Of a stretch of DNA of 64,000 nucleotides, positions 26,785 to 35,069 are shown one piece after another. This stretch comes from Pseudomonadota bacterium (GTDB taxonomy: Bacteria; Desulfobacterota; Desulfobacteria; Desulfobacterales; RPRI01), in assembly GCA_018817425.1 (NCBI GenBank), contig JAHITX010000007.1, forward strand, positions 108,862-172,861. The letters are read 5' to 3'. Made by a program: the position numbers and the translations under genes. How positions within the stretch are numbered: the stretch's first letter is position 1; every line of letters starts with the position of its first letter. A model generated the notes under the pieces. It searched no databases. It saw only the letters and a program-made list of their open reading frames with translations, and had not been told where the DNA came from.

Positions 26785-26809
26785 ATATATTGAAATATTT
26801 TCAATATAT
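26785..26809. promoter_or_regulatory. Perfect AT-rich inverted repeat
   Basis: Eleven-base arms ATATATTGAAA and TTTCAATATAT flank a 3-base loop, in the gap between the FAICAR formyltransferase gene and the M23 peptidase gene, 29 bases upstream of the latter. It may be an operator or an AT-rich hairpin; the stem is too AT-rich for a typical intrinsic terminator. Confidence 0.45.
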
Positions 26810-26894
26810 ATCTTTCCTGCTTTAACAAGGCCATAAATTAACATGGAATAAATCAATATGCCAGTCTTATTTTGATTGGATTTAAACGAAGCCC

Positions 26895-28145
26895 TTAGTG
26901 TTTAAAACTTCTTTGCCCCGTATAAACCATGGCAACTCCGGCTTCATTGCATGCATCTATGGATTGATAGTCGTTTTCGGAACCACCAGGCTGGATAACG
27001 CAGGAAATTCCTTCCCTTAATCCAATATCAACTCCGTCTCTGAAAGGGAAAAAAGCATCACTTACCATAGCGGCTCCTGTCAAACCACCTTTTTCATTTG
27101 CAACTCTTTGATCAATTTCCGTTTTTTTATCCTTATCATTAAAATCATTATAAGAAACCCCGTATTGTTCAAAGCAATATCTGTCGGCAAGCTTTCTGTA
27201 TGCCTTATCTCTAGCAATCTCTGCAACCCCTACTCTATCCTGCTCACCTGTACCTATCCCGACAGTAACTCTGTCTTTTACATAAATAACGGAATTTGAA
27301 GTAACGCCTGATTCAACCAACCAGCCGAACAGCATATCCTCGTATTCTTTATCGGTAGGCTCCCTGTTGATTTTGTAGTTTTCACCCTTATAAGTACATT
27401 CGGCAAGGCGCAGATCTTTCTTTGAACGCGCCTCTGGCACAAAAGACCACTGGGCTACAATACCTCCGTCAATAAGACTTTTAAATTCAACAAATCTTTC
27501 ACCAACAAAATTATGAAGTTTTTCTATATTTTTTATCTTTATCACTCTTAGGTTTTTCTTTTTTGCAAAAATACCCATAACACCTTCTTCAAACTCAGGA
27601 GCTACAACTACCTCAGCATATTGCATGCTGATTGCTTCTGCCGTAGCAATATCAACCGGGCGGTTTAAGGCAATGCAACCACCAAAAGCCGCGATCCTGT
27701 CTGCTATGTTTGCTTTTACATATGCATCAACCAAGTTATCGGATAAAGCAACACCACATGGATTATTGTGCTTAACTATTACGGCAGCCGGCTGATCAAC
27801 AAAATATCTTAAAATATTTAAAGCATTGTCGGCATCGGTTAAGTTTGTTTTGCCGGGATGTTTGCCGGATTGAAGAAGTTCGGCATCTGAAACAAGATAT
27901 TTTCCGGAAAGTATTGTAGCGGTTTCTCCCAAAACAAGATTGCCGTTTACAAGTTTGTAAAGAGCAGCCTCCTGGCCCGGATTCTCACCATACCTTAAGC
28001 CTTTTCTTATATTATCTATAGTCCATGAAACCTTATCATAAAACAGAGTTTGTCTTTTATCGCCATCGATAAAGCTTATTTCCATTGCAGGCGGAAAATG
28101 GTCATCCATTATGGTTTTATACATTTTTTTCAGATCTTGCGGCAT
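26895..28145 (-). CDS. AICAR formyltransferase (C-terminal half of PurH, separate gene)
   Basis: 416 aa carrying the AICAR transformylase domain: LRYGENPGQEAALY, the catalytic Lys-His in VKHNNPCG, AAFGGCIALN and SDAFFPFRDGVD. It performs the penultimate step of IMP synthesis. In most bacteria this is fused to IMP cyclohydrolase; here the cyclohydrolase is a separate gene 30 bp upstream. GGGGGG five bases before the start. The ~60-residue N-terminal segment before LRYGENPGQ is extra relative to the domain and may help pair with the partner. Confidence 0.92.
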   Translation of the reverse strand: MPQDLKKMYKTIMDDHFPPAMEISFIDGDKRQTLFYDKVSWTIDNIRKGLRYGENPGQEAALYKLVNGNLVLGETATILSGKYLVSDAELLQSGKHPGKTNLTDADNALNILRYFVDQPAAVIVKHNNPCGVALSDNLVDAYVKANIADRIAAFGGCIALNRPVDIATAEAISMQYAEVVVAPEFEEGVMGIFAKKKNLRVIKIKNIEKLHNFVGERFVEFKSLIDGGIVAQWSFVPEARSKKDLRLAECTYKGENYKINREPTDKEYEDMLFGWLVESGVTSNSVIYVKDRVTVGIGTGEQDRVGVAEIARDKAYRKLADRYCFEQYGVSYNDFNDKDKKTEIDQRVANEKGGLTGAAMVSDAFFPFRDGVDIGLREGISCVIQPGGSENDYQSIDACNEAGVAMVYTGQRSFKH

Positions 28146-28175
28146 TTGTGCCCCCCTTAATATTTTAAATAGGCT

Positions 28176-28850
28176 CTATAGTCTATAGCATCCGCTCATT
28201 TCTTCATATGTCTTTCCTGAAAGAAACTCAGCAATTGTTTTGTCATATTCTGCTGTATGAGCAAATGCTTTTTTGGCAAGCTCAAAACGGCTTTTTAAGG
28301 ATATTGTATTACTGTTTTCTTTCAGTTCGGTTATTATACTCACATAGTCTTTGGGATCAACTACCGAAGCTACTCTAAGATAGTTCTTGGCAGAAGCCCT
28401 TATCATACAAGGTCCTCCGATATCTATGTTTCCGCGGGCATCTTCTACCGTAACGCCCTGCTTTGATATTGTTTCTTTAAAAGGGTAAAGATTAACTACA
28501 ACCATATCTATAGGAACGCCGTTTGTTCTTTTAAGATCTGCCTTATGTGCTTCATTATAAGTTTCTGTAAGAATCCCAAGATATATTTTAAAATCCAAAG
28601 TCTTGACAAGACCTCCCTGTGTTTCGGGCTGGCCGGTATAATCGGAAACCTGTGTAAGACATGTTGCTTTTTCCCCAAGGATTTCTTTCAGTTTAGCAAA
28701 AGTGCCTCCCGTAGAAAAAATATTTATTTCAGGATTTATTTCAACAAGCTTTGGAATAAATGTCTCAAGATTATTTTTATCCGAAACACTTACAAGTACA
28801 TTATTTATTTTGACCAGGTCATCTGTTTTATCTACTTTATTAATACTCAT
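28176..28850 (-). CDS. IMP cyclohydrolase (N-terminal half of PurH, separate gene)
   Basis: 224 aa MGS-like domain: LVSVSDKNNLETFI, FSTGGTFAKLKE, VSDYTGQPETQGGLVKTLD, VVVNLYPFKE and NIDIGGPCMIRASAKN are all canonical. Closes the FAICAR ring to IMP. GAGG lies 8 bases before the start, inside the end of the upstream HD gene. The stop after the cyclohydrolase domain and the independent start of the next gene show a genuine split, with no homology lost at the junction. Confidence 0.94.
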   Translation of the reverse strand: MSINKVDKTDDLVKINNVLVSVSDKNNLETFIPKLVEINPEINIFSTGGTFAKLKEILGEKATCLTQVSDYTGQPETQGGLVKTLDFKIYLGILTETYNEAHKADLKRTNGVPIDMVVVNLYPFKETISKQGVTVEDARGNIDIGGPCMIRASAKNYLRVASVVDPKDYVSIITELKENSNTISLKSRFELAKKAFAHTAEYDKTIAEFLSGKTYEEMSGCYRL

Positions 28851-28855
28851 AAGAT

Positions 28856-29494
28856 CTACCTCTTTCCATCATATTCTTCCGTAAAACGTTTAAAAAACTC
28901 TTCCATGAAAGCATGGCGTTCATCTGCGATTTTTTTGCCTTCACGGGTTAATATTCTTTCTTTTATCCTGCAAAGCTTTACTTTATATTCCCTGTACCCG
29001 GTGTCTTCTTTTGTATATGGCTTTGTATCCTCAATCTTAATATCCGGATTATAAAGTCTGGCTCCAACTTCTCCTGCAAATAAAAAAGCTCTTGCAACTC
29101 CCACAGCTCCTATTGCATCAATTTTATCAGCATCAAACAACACTTTAGCCTCGGCGGTTTCGGGCATGAAATTTCCCCTGAAACGATGAGATCTTATACA
29201 ATGGATAATATTTTCTTTGCGGCTTTGGGAAATAGAAATCTCTTTTATAATCGGCAATGCCATCTGGGCTCCCTTTTCGGCATGGCATACTGCTCCTAAA
29301 CTTGCATCCTGTTCGGATCTTCCAATATCATGTAAAAGAGCGGCGGCTATCAATACTTGCATATCAGCATTTTCAGCAGGACCTATACGCTCGCACAAAC
29401 TGCATACTCTTAAAGTATGTTCCCAGTCATGGCTTGATTTTGCACCATTAAAAAGTTTTTCTGCCTCTGTTTTTATGTAATTCTTTATATCCAT
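28856..29494 (-). CDS. HD-domain phosphohydrolase
   Basis: 212 aa. Metal ligands are H in SSHDWEHTLRV, HD in AALLHDIGRSE, H in IIHCIRSHRFRGN and D in FDADKIDAIG, the full HD-domain set found in YedJ-like small phosphohydrolases. Substrate unknown, possibly a nucleotide. It sits 5 bp upstream of the IMP cyclohydrolase gene, so a link to purine metabolism is possible. Confidence 0.88.
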   Translation of the reverse strand: MDIKNYIKTEAEKLFNGAKSSHDWEHTLRVCSLCERIGPAENADMQVLIAAALLHDIGRSEQDASLGAVCHAEKGAQMALPIIKEISISQSRKENIIHCIRSHRFRGNFMPETAEAKVLFDADKIDAIGAVGVARAFLFAGEVGARLYNPDIKIEDTKPYTKEDTGYREYKVKLCRIKERILTREGKKIADERHAFMEEFFKRFTEEYDGKR

Positions 29495-29513
29495 ATTATT
29501 TTAGCTAAAAGGG

Positions 29514-29605
29514 TTCCGGGGTTCAAAGGTTCAAGAGTTTAAGGCTTAGATGCAAGTGTATTTTCACTTGAACCCTTGACCCCTCGAATCCTTGAATCCT
29601 GCTAT
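29514..29605. repeat. Long imperfect hairpin repeat (GGGGTTCAA family), copy 1
   Basis: The left arm (around GGGGTTCAAAGGTTCAAG) pairs with the right arm (around CTTGAACCCTTGACCCC). A related hairpin with the same word set (GGTTCAAG, CTTGAACCC, CCTTGAATCC) is at 31955. Both lie in short gaps and bracket the MBL/DHS-like/gmhA block. No coding capacity. Confidence 0.75.
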
Positions 29606-29631
29606 AGGCTTCAGCCGATAGCAATTTTAAT

Positions 29632-30330
29632 CTATTCAAAACTCATAAGAGCTTCCCATCGTTCTTCTTCCGTTGAAACAGCAAAACCTTTTTCTTTTAA
29701 AACAGATATCAATTGAGGATTATCAAATCTCAAATATGGATTAGCCTTGAATTCATCTTCAAGAGTTGAGGCAACATGAAGAGGATTATATTTTTTCAAA
29801 AAAACATTAATATCACCATTTTCCGGTTCAATAACTCTTGCAAACTCCATGGCATATTCATAGTAATCATGACCTGCATATATTACAGTTTTTTTTGGTA
29901 AAGCCATCAGCTTTTTTATTGAATTCAAAAACAATAAATTATCGCCTGTAAAGCAATTGCCTATAGTTCCGTTAAACAAGGTGTCTCCGGTAACAAGAAA
30001 ATCATCAGCATGAAAAGATACTGAATCATTGGTATGTCCGGGAGTATGGATTATATTTAATTTTTCGTCTTCCAACTCAATATATCCGTTTTCAATAAGC
30101 GTATCATTATCAATATACAAAGCACCTGAACGATCAAGAAGTGATCTCAAGCCTACGGTATGGTCAGGATGCGCATGAGTATTTACAACAAACTTAAGGC
30201 ATAATGCGTTTTGCTCTGCAAACGAAAGTATTGCATCAACAGCACCTCCGTCTATGGCAACAGCAGTTTTGTTGTTATAAACAAGATAAGCAAGATTGTC
30301 GGATGAAAAGCGGAATTGTTTGATATTCAT
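29632..30330 (-). CDS. MBL-fold hydrolase (glyoxalase II-like)
   Basis: 232 aa. The metal-binding motif THAHPDHTVG is intact, followed by HTPGHTNDSV, the aspartate in LVTGDTLFNG and YAGHDYYEYA; all match glyoxalase II-type metallo-beta-lactamase enzymes with two metals. It probably hydrolyses a thioester such as S-lactoylglutathione or an analogue; substrate unproven. Its start overlaps the previous stop (ATGA), giving translational coupling to the DHS-like gene. Confidence 0.9.
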   Translation of the reverse strand: MNIKQFRFSSDNLAYLVYNNKTAVAIDGGAVDAILSFAEQNALCLKFVVNTHAHPDHTVGLRSLLDRSGALYIDNDTLIENGYIELEDEKLNIIHTPGHTNDSVSFHADDFLVTGDTLFNGTIGNCFTGDNLLFLNSIKKLMALPKKTVIYAGHDYYEYAMEFARVIEPENGDINVFLKKYNPLHVASTLEDEFKANPYLRFDNPQLISVLKEKGFAVSTEEERWEALMSFE

Positions 30331-31283
30331 TTGTTTGAAGCTATCTTTTCTATTATACCTGCTGCGATAAGCGGCAGCATGATTTCATGATGACCGGTAA
30401 GGCTTATGCCTTTTCCTCCCTTGGCAGTTGGCCTGTTTACAACATTTGTCATGGGGCGGTATTGTTTTATAAAATCCATATTTACAGTAGTAAAGTTTTC
30501 AAGATTATGGCCAAGATTGCGAACCAGAGTTGTAGCTTTAAGAAATACTTCAGGCAGAATAACAGAAGATCCTACATTAAGATATACGCCTTCATTAAGT
30601 GTCGATACAACAGATGCAAAAGTCATAAAATCCCTGTAGGACGCACTCCCCGCTGCACCCGCATCAAAACCGGGATGCATATGAATTATATCCGTGCCTA
30701 TTGCAACATGAACTGTAACCGGAATACCCGATAAAAAACCTGCTGCAAGCAAACTCTTATCTTTAAAAGGAAGATCGTTTTCAACAATAGCTTTACCAAC
30801 TGCTTCACCTAAACCCAGAGACTCTTTTTGCGCCATCTTTATTGCATTGCTTAAAAATTCTCCGGTTTCTTGCGCCATGCCAAAGGAGCCGTCTCCTATT
30901 GAAGCTTCAACATCTTCAGAAGTTCCTCCGTTTAAGGCAATTTCAAAATCATGAATAATACCTGCTCCGTTCATGGCGATAGCATTTACAATTTTTTTTT
31001 GCACAAGATCAATTATTATCGGATTCAAGCCGACCTTGATAACATGCGCACCCATACCCAAAAAAACGGTTTTTTGATTAAGAAAAGCTTTTGCTATTGA
31101 AGATATAACAAACTTAAGATCTTGTACTGCAAGTATATCAGGAAGAGTATCTAAAAAACCCTTTAAAGAATCTCCTGTTTGCCAAGTTGATGCAAAATCA
31201 TTTACAGAAACCTTACTCTTTCTGCCTGATATCGAATAAGTTTTAAGTTTGTCAGTATTTATAGGTTTAAAAGAATGCGCCAT
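30327..31283 (-). CDS. Deoxyhypusine-synthase-like protein of unknown function
   Basis: 318 aa. Blocks FLGMGAHVIKVGLNPIIIDL, AMNGAGIIHDFEIAL and HPGFDAGAAGSASYRDFM recall the NAD-binding core of deoxyhypusine synthase (the GAHVxK and GAxxxHD features), but I cannot confirm the catalytic Lys. Bacterial DHS-like proteins do not modify eIF5A; some act on polyamines. Placed between gmhA (gap 2 bp) and the MBL hydrolase (4-bp overlap), so a three-gene operon. Function left open. Confidence 0.5.
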   Translation of the reverse strand: MAHSFKPINTDKLKTYSISGRKSKVSVNDFASTWQTGDSLKGFLDTLPDILAVQDLKFVISSIAKAFLNQKTVFLGMGAHVIKVGLNPIIIDLVQKKIVNAIAMNGAGIIHDFEIALNGGTSEDVEASIGDGSFGMAQETGEFLSNAIKMAQKESLGLGEAVGKAIVENDLPFKDKSLLAAGFLSGIPVTVHVAIGTDIIHMHPGFDAGAAGSASYRDFMTFASVVSTLNEGVYLNVGSSVILPEVFLKATTLVRNLGHNLENFTTVNMDFIKQYRPMTNVVNRPTAKGGKGISLTGHHEIMLPLIAAGIIEKIASNK

Positions 31284-31285
31284 AT

Positions 31286-31873
31286 CTACCCTTTATTTAT
31301 AAATTGTTCAGGATACAGGTTTCTGTCAACAAGCTCGCAAAAAATATGCCCAAGCAGTATATGAACTTCCTGAATTCTGGCTGTTATATCCGACTCCACA
31401 GCAAATACCATATCCGCCAAAGAAGCGAGTTTACCGCCACGGCCTGTAAACACAATGGTATATAAACCGATTCTTTTTGCTGCTTCTACCGCCTTTATAA
31501 TGTTTTTCGAATTGCCGCTTGTGCTTATTCCTATGGCAATATCATATTGTTTGCCAAGCGCAAGAATCTGCTTTGAAAAGATATCATCGAAACTATAATC
31601 ATTTCCTATGCTGGTCAGTATGGAAGTATCGGTTGAAAGAGAAATAGCAGCTAAGGGTGGCCGTTCGATTTTAAACCGGTTTACAAATTCAGCCGCAATG
31701 TGCTGTGCATCTGCTGCGCTGCCTCCGTTTCCAAATATTAAAACTTTATGACCTGATACAATGCAATCCGATATTTTCCCGGCCCCATTGATTATAAGAT
31801 CCAGATTATTTTTTATAAATGTTCTTTTAAGTTCTATGCTCTCTTCTACTATATTTTCAATTATGTTTTTCAT
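31286..31873 (-). CDS. gmhA: Phosphoheptose isomerase
   Basis: 195 aa SIS-domain protein converting sedoheptulose 7-phosphate to D-glycero-D-manno-heptose 7-phosphate for LPS core. Signature blocks GNGGSAADAQHIAAEFVNRF, ISTSGNSKNI and TARIQEVHILLGHIFCELVD are typical of GmhA; the Glu and His of the last block are catalytic. First gene of the gmhA/DHS-like/MBL operon. Rest of the heptose pathway is not in the window. Confidence 0.93.
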   Translation of the reverse strand: MKNIIENIVEESIELKRTFIKNNLDLIINGAGKISDCIVSGHKVLIFGNGGSAADAQHIAAEFVNRFKIERPPLAAISLSTDTSILTSIGNDYSFDDIFSKQILALGKQYDIAIGISTSGNSKNIIKAVEAAKRIGLYTIVFTGRGGKLASLADMVFAVESDITARIQEVHILLGHIFCELVDRNLYPEQFINKG

Positions 31874-31954
31874 GATTTTTTGTCCTGCTCTATGATTAGG
31901 ATAATAAACAACTAGTTAAGGCAAAGACTTTGTTCAAATTGTTTTTAGTCAAAA

Positions 31955-32052
31955 GGGGCCAAGGGGTCAAGGATTCGAGGGTTCAAGCTTTAAATATAAG
32001 TGGTATTTAACTTGAACCCTCGACCCCTTGAATCCTTGAATCCTTGAATCCT
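31955..32052. repeat. Long imperfect hairpin repeat (GGGGTTCAA family), copy 2
   Basis: GGGGTCAAGGATTCGAGGG and GGTTCAAG on the left pair with CTTGAACCCTCGACCCC on the right, with CCTTGAATCC repeated as direct steps at the end (positions about 32024-32048). Same family as 29514-29605. Located between gmhA and the GGDEF-TPR gene. Confidence 0.75.
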
Positions 32053-32065
32053 CAAATTATAAACT

Positions 32066-33436
32066 TCAGGAAATAGTTGCTGACTTACTTTTTTTTATAC
32101 TTTTAATATACATCCGTGATTCACAGCCAAGCTGTTCAGCCTTTACAAACTCGGACAATGCTTCTTTGACAAGATTCTTCTTTTGATAAAGCCTTCCCAG
32201 TCTTTGCCTGAACAGGCCGTTATCCGGTTCTATCTCAACACTCTGACTGCAAAAAGCAAAAGAAACATCACTGTTTTTATTTTCCATTTCATATAACCAG
32301 CCAAGAGAAGACAAAGAAGCCGCATCATCAGGATTAATTTTTATTGCTTTTTTATAAGCATCCTCGGCTTCATCCATCATACCTGTTGCAACAAAACTTT
32401 CTCCAAGATAAAATAGTGCAACGCTTGATTCCGGCTTTAAGTTTGAGGCTTTTTCCAGACATTTGTTCCCTTCTTCGGTTTTACCCAATTCAAGCAAAAG
32501 CTTTCCTGTCTGAAAATCAATTTCGAACAACTCTTCTCCAAGATCACCAGCCTTAAGAAAATATTTTAAAGCTTTTTCTCTTTTGCCTACCAACTGATAA
32601 ACAAGGCCTAAATTATAAAGAGGCATTATCTCTTTCGGTGCAAATCTGACCGCTTCCTTAAACTCCTTAATGGCTTTTACAAAATCTCCAAGGACTCCGT
32701 AACATACTCCAAGGCTGTTATGAACATTAACATTATCAGGATCAAACAAAAGAGCTGTCTTAAACTCTTTTATAGCTCCGTCAATATCTCCATCCTGATA
32801 AAGCTTGTCTCCGCTTATATTCAGGCTAACAGCGTCAAATGCTACTATGCTGCCCGGGCCGAAAAAATCTGCATGTGCAAGAGCCTTTTTGGCATTTATG
32901 ATTATGTCGTTTTTCCTGTATATAAAAGCAGGATAAGCTGCAATTCCGGTTGTCACCGAATTTGTTCCCGATTTTTCAATATTTGTTTTGAATTTAACAG
33001 CATAGTTTAAGCATTCTGAAGCTTTTACATCGGGGAAATAGCATGCAAACTCAAAACGTGACAAACGCCCCCAAAACCCGTTTTCAGCTTTACAAATTTC
33101 ATTAATTTCTCCGGCTATATCTGAAAGCACCTTATCCGTATCCACCGTTTTTTGCTTTTGATCCGGCTCTTTAACATCATCAATACGAATTATCATGGCA
33201 CCAAAAGCAAGATATGGAGCAAGCTGTTTCATGGCATACTCCAAAAAATTTTCTCCGCTTTGCATCCCTGGGAAAAGATTATTTAAAATATCTTTTTCAT
33301 CATCTTTTTCCTTTATCTCAGCCGTGTGTATAGATTTTAGAGAAGGTTTTAAATCAGCTTTTGAAAGTAAAAACTCATTTGAACTGCTTCGGTGTTGAAA
33401 TAAATCGTCTTTATTACTGATGTCAGTTTTTTTCAT
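32066..33436 (-). CDS. Degenerate GGDEF domain fused to TPR repeats
   Basis: 456 aa, no signal peptide. Residues ~60-205 look like a diguanylate-cyclase fold that has lost the GGDEF catalytic loop (RLSRFEFACYFP is in its place) but keeps the closing VTTGIAAYPA and KKALAHADFFGPG elements. From ~205 to the end there are about seven TPR units (GDIDGAIKEFKTALLFDPDN, FVKAIKEFKEAVRFAPKE and others). Likely a scaffold or c-di-GMP-independent regulator. AGGA is 7 bases before the ATG; 2 bp downstream of selA, so co-transcribed. Confidence 0.75.
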   Translation of the reverse strand: MKKTDISNKDDLFQHRSSSNEFLLSKADLKPSLKSIHTAEIKEKDDEKDILNNLFPGMQSGENFLEYAMKQLAPYLAFGAMIIRIDDVKEPDQKQKTVDTDKVLSDIAGEINEICKAENGFWGRLSRFEFACYFPDVKASECLNYAVKFKTNIEKSGTNSVTTGIAAYPAFIYRKNDIIINAKKALAHADFFGPGSIVAFDAVSLNISGDKLYQDGDIDGAIKEFKTALLFDPDNVNVHNSLGVCYGVLGDFVKAIKEFKEAVRFAPKEIMPLYNLGLVYQLVGKREKALKYFLKAGDLGEELFEIDFQTGKLLLELGKTEEGNKCLEKASNLKPESSVALFYLGESFVATGMMDEAEDAYKKAIKINPDDAASLSSLGWLYEMENKNSDVSFAFCSQSVEIEPDNGLFRQRLGRLYQKKNLVKEALSEFVKAEQLGCESRMYIKSIKKSKSATIS

Positions 33437-33438
33437 TA

Positions 33439-34860
33439 TTAATTCCTGTTTAAAATTGCGGTAACAGCATCTTTAATAATAACCAACTCATCTTCCTTAA
33501 CGGTTCTTAGATCTATAATAAAATTATCATCCTCAATTCTTCCTATTATTGGCGGTGTATTATTACGCATATTTTTCTCAATAGAATTTACCGACATACC
33601 GACAATTTTTATGGCAATACATTTTGAGGGAAGATTAACAAGCGGCAAAGATCCTCCGCCTGCTTTGGAATCCATATCAACAGGTTTAATTGAAAGGGCC
33701 AAATTATTAATACCGGAAAAAAGTTTAACAAGTTTTGCAGCACGTTTTTTTATTAGATTAATTGGAGTTGTCAACATAGAAAGCGTTGGAATAAGCTTTA
33801 CTGCTTTTTCAGGATCTCTATATAATCTAAGAGTGCTTTCAAGAGCAGCAAGCGTCAGTTTATCAATGCGAAGCGCTCTTGTTAAAGGATTCTTCTTAAT
33901 AACATCAATGATATCTTTCTTGCCGACTATGATTCCTGCCTGGGGGCCGCCTAACAATTTATCACCGCTAAAAGTTACAATGTCTGCTCCTGCCGATACC
34001 GATTCCTGGACAGTCGGTTCTTTGGTAAGGCCGTACATTGAAAAATCGATAAAAGTACCGCTGCCCAAATCTTCCATAACAGGAATATTATATTTTGAGC
34101 CCAATAAAATAAGCTCCTTCAAATCAGCACTTTCAGTAAAACCTACCACACTGAAATTACTGGTATGAACTTTAAGCAACAGCCCTGTATCACTTTCAAT
34201 TGCTTTTTCATAATCCTGAGAACGGGTTCTGTTCGTAGTGCCGACTTCCTTTAATATAGCTCCGCTTTTTGCAATAATATCAGGTATCCGAAACGATCCG
34301 CCAATCTCAACAAGCTCCCCTCTTGATACTATTACTGTTTTACTTCTGGCAATTGTTTCAAGGCATAACAAGACTGCTGCGGCATTATTGTTGACAGCCA
34401 TAGCAGCTTCTGCGCCGCTTAATTCACATAAAATTTCTTCAACACTTGCGTATCTGGTACCGCGCTCACCTTTATTAAGATCAAATTCAAGGTTCGAATA
34501 ATTTCCTGCAATCAAGCCAAGATTTTTTATGATATCGTCTGCAAGGATAGAACGGCCAAGGTTTGTATGAATAACCACACCGGTTGCATTGATAACCTGC
34601 GTAAGATTAGGCGTCATTGCCTTATTTACGGCAAATTTTATTTTTTCCATAATAAGCGAATCGCTCAGATCTGTTTCGGCGGGAAGCTTTTTAACATCTA
34701 AAATATCCTTTCTTAATTCTCCCACAACTTTTCTTATAGATAAAAGAAGAACCGATCTTGACATGTCATTAAAGGCAGGTTCCGTTTTTGAAAGTTCAAG
34801 AATATAGTCTATGCCGGGAAGCATTTTTAAGAGGTTTAGCTGTTTTTCATTTAATTCCAT
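33439..34860 (-). CDS. selA: L-seryl-tRNA(Sec) selenium transferase
   Basis: 473 aa PLP enzyme that turns seryl-tRNA(Sec) into selenocysteinyl-tRNA(Sec). N-terminal domain (IDYILELSKTEPAFNDMSRS), then VINATGVVIHTNLGRS, the GERGTRY segment and the PLP-Lys block TFSGDKLLGGPQAGII. Full length. It implies that the organism makes selenoproteins, as many sulfate-reducers do. selB and selC are not in the window; the downstream neighbour is the GGDEF-TPR gene. Confidence 0.96.
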   Translation of the reverse strand: MELNEKQLNLLKMLPGIDYILELSKTEPAFNDMSRSVLLLSIRKVVGELRKDILDVKKLPAETDLSDSLIMEKIKFAVNKAMTPNLTQVINATGVVIHTNLGRSILADDIIKNLGLIAGNYSNLEFDLNKGERGTRYASVEEILCELSGAEAAMAVNNNAAAVLLCLETIARSKTVIVSRGELVEIGGSFRIPDIIAKSGAILKEVGTTNRTRSQDYEKAIESDTGLLLKVHTSNFSVVGFTESADLKELILLGSKYNIPVMEDLGSGTFIDFSMYGLTKEPTVQESVSAGADIVTFSGDKLLGGPQAGIIVGKKDIIDVIKKNPLTRALRIDKLTLAALESTLRLYRDPEKAVKLIPTLSMLTTPINLIKKRAAKLVKLFSGINNLALSIKPVDMDSKAGGGSLPLVNLPSKCIAIKIVGMSVNSIEKNMRNNTPPIIGRIEDDNFIIDLRTVKEDELVIIKDAVTAILNRN

Positions 34861-34911
34861 ATCGTAGTTTCCGGTTATAAGCTTTATTTCTCCTTAAATT
34901 ATTATTTACAT

Positions 34912-34925
34912 ATAACAAATGTTAT
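34912..34925. promoter_or_regulatory. Short palindrome in the selA/rfbB divergent promoter region
   Basis: ATAACA-AA-TGTTAT, 52 bases upstream of selA. It abuts a minus-strand TATAAT (34923-34928), a good -10 for selA, so a regulator bound here could block selA transcription. On the plus side, CATAAT at 35011-35016 is a possible -10 for rfbB. Function is speculative. Confidence 0.3.
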
Positions 34926-35069
34926 TATAATTCATGCCTTTTTCCAGACTTTTTACATACCATTTTATACTCAATTAATTCAACATTTTTCTTTACTGTT
35001 GCATATAAAACATAATTTAGTGTATGTAAGATTTAAGGTTATCTATCGGGTTTGAAAGCAGGAGATTAC

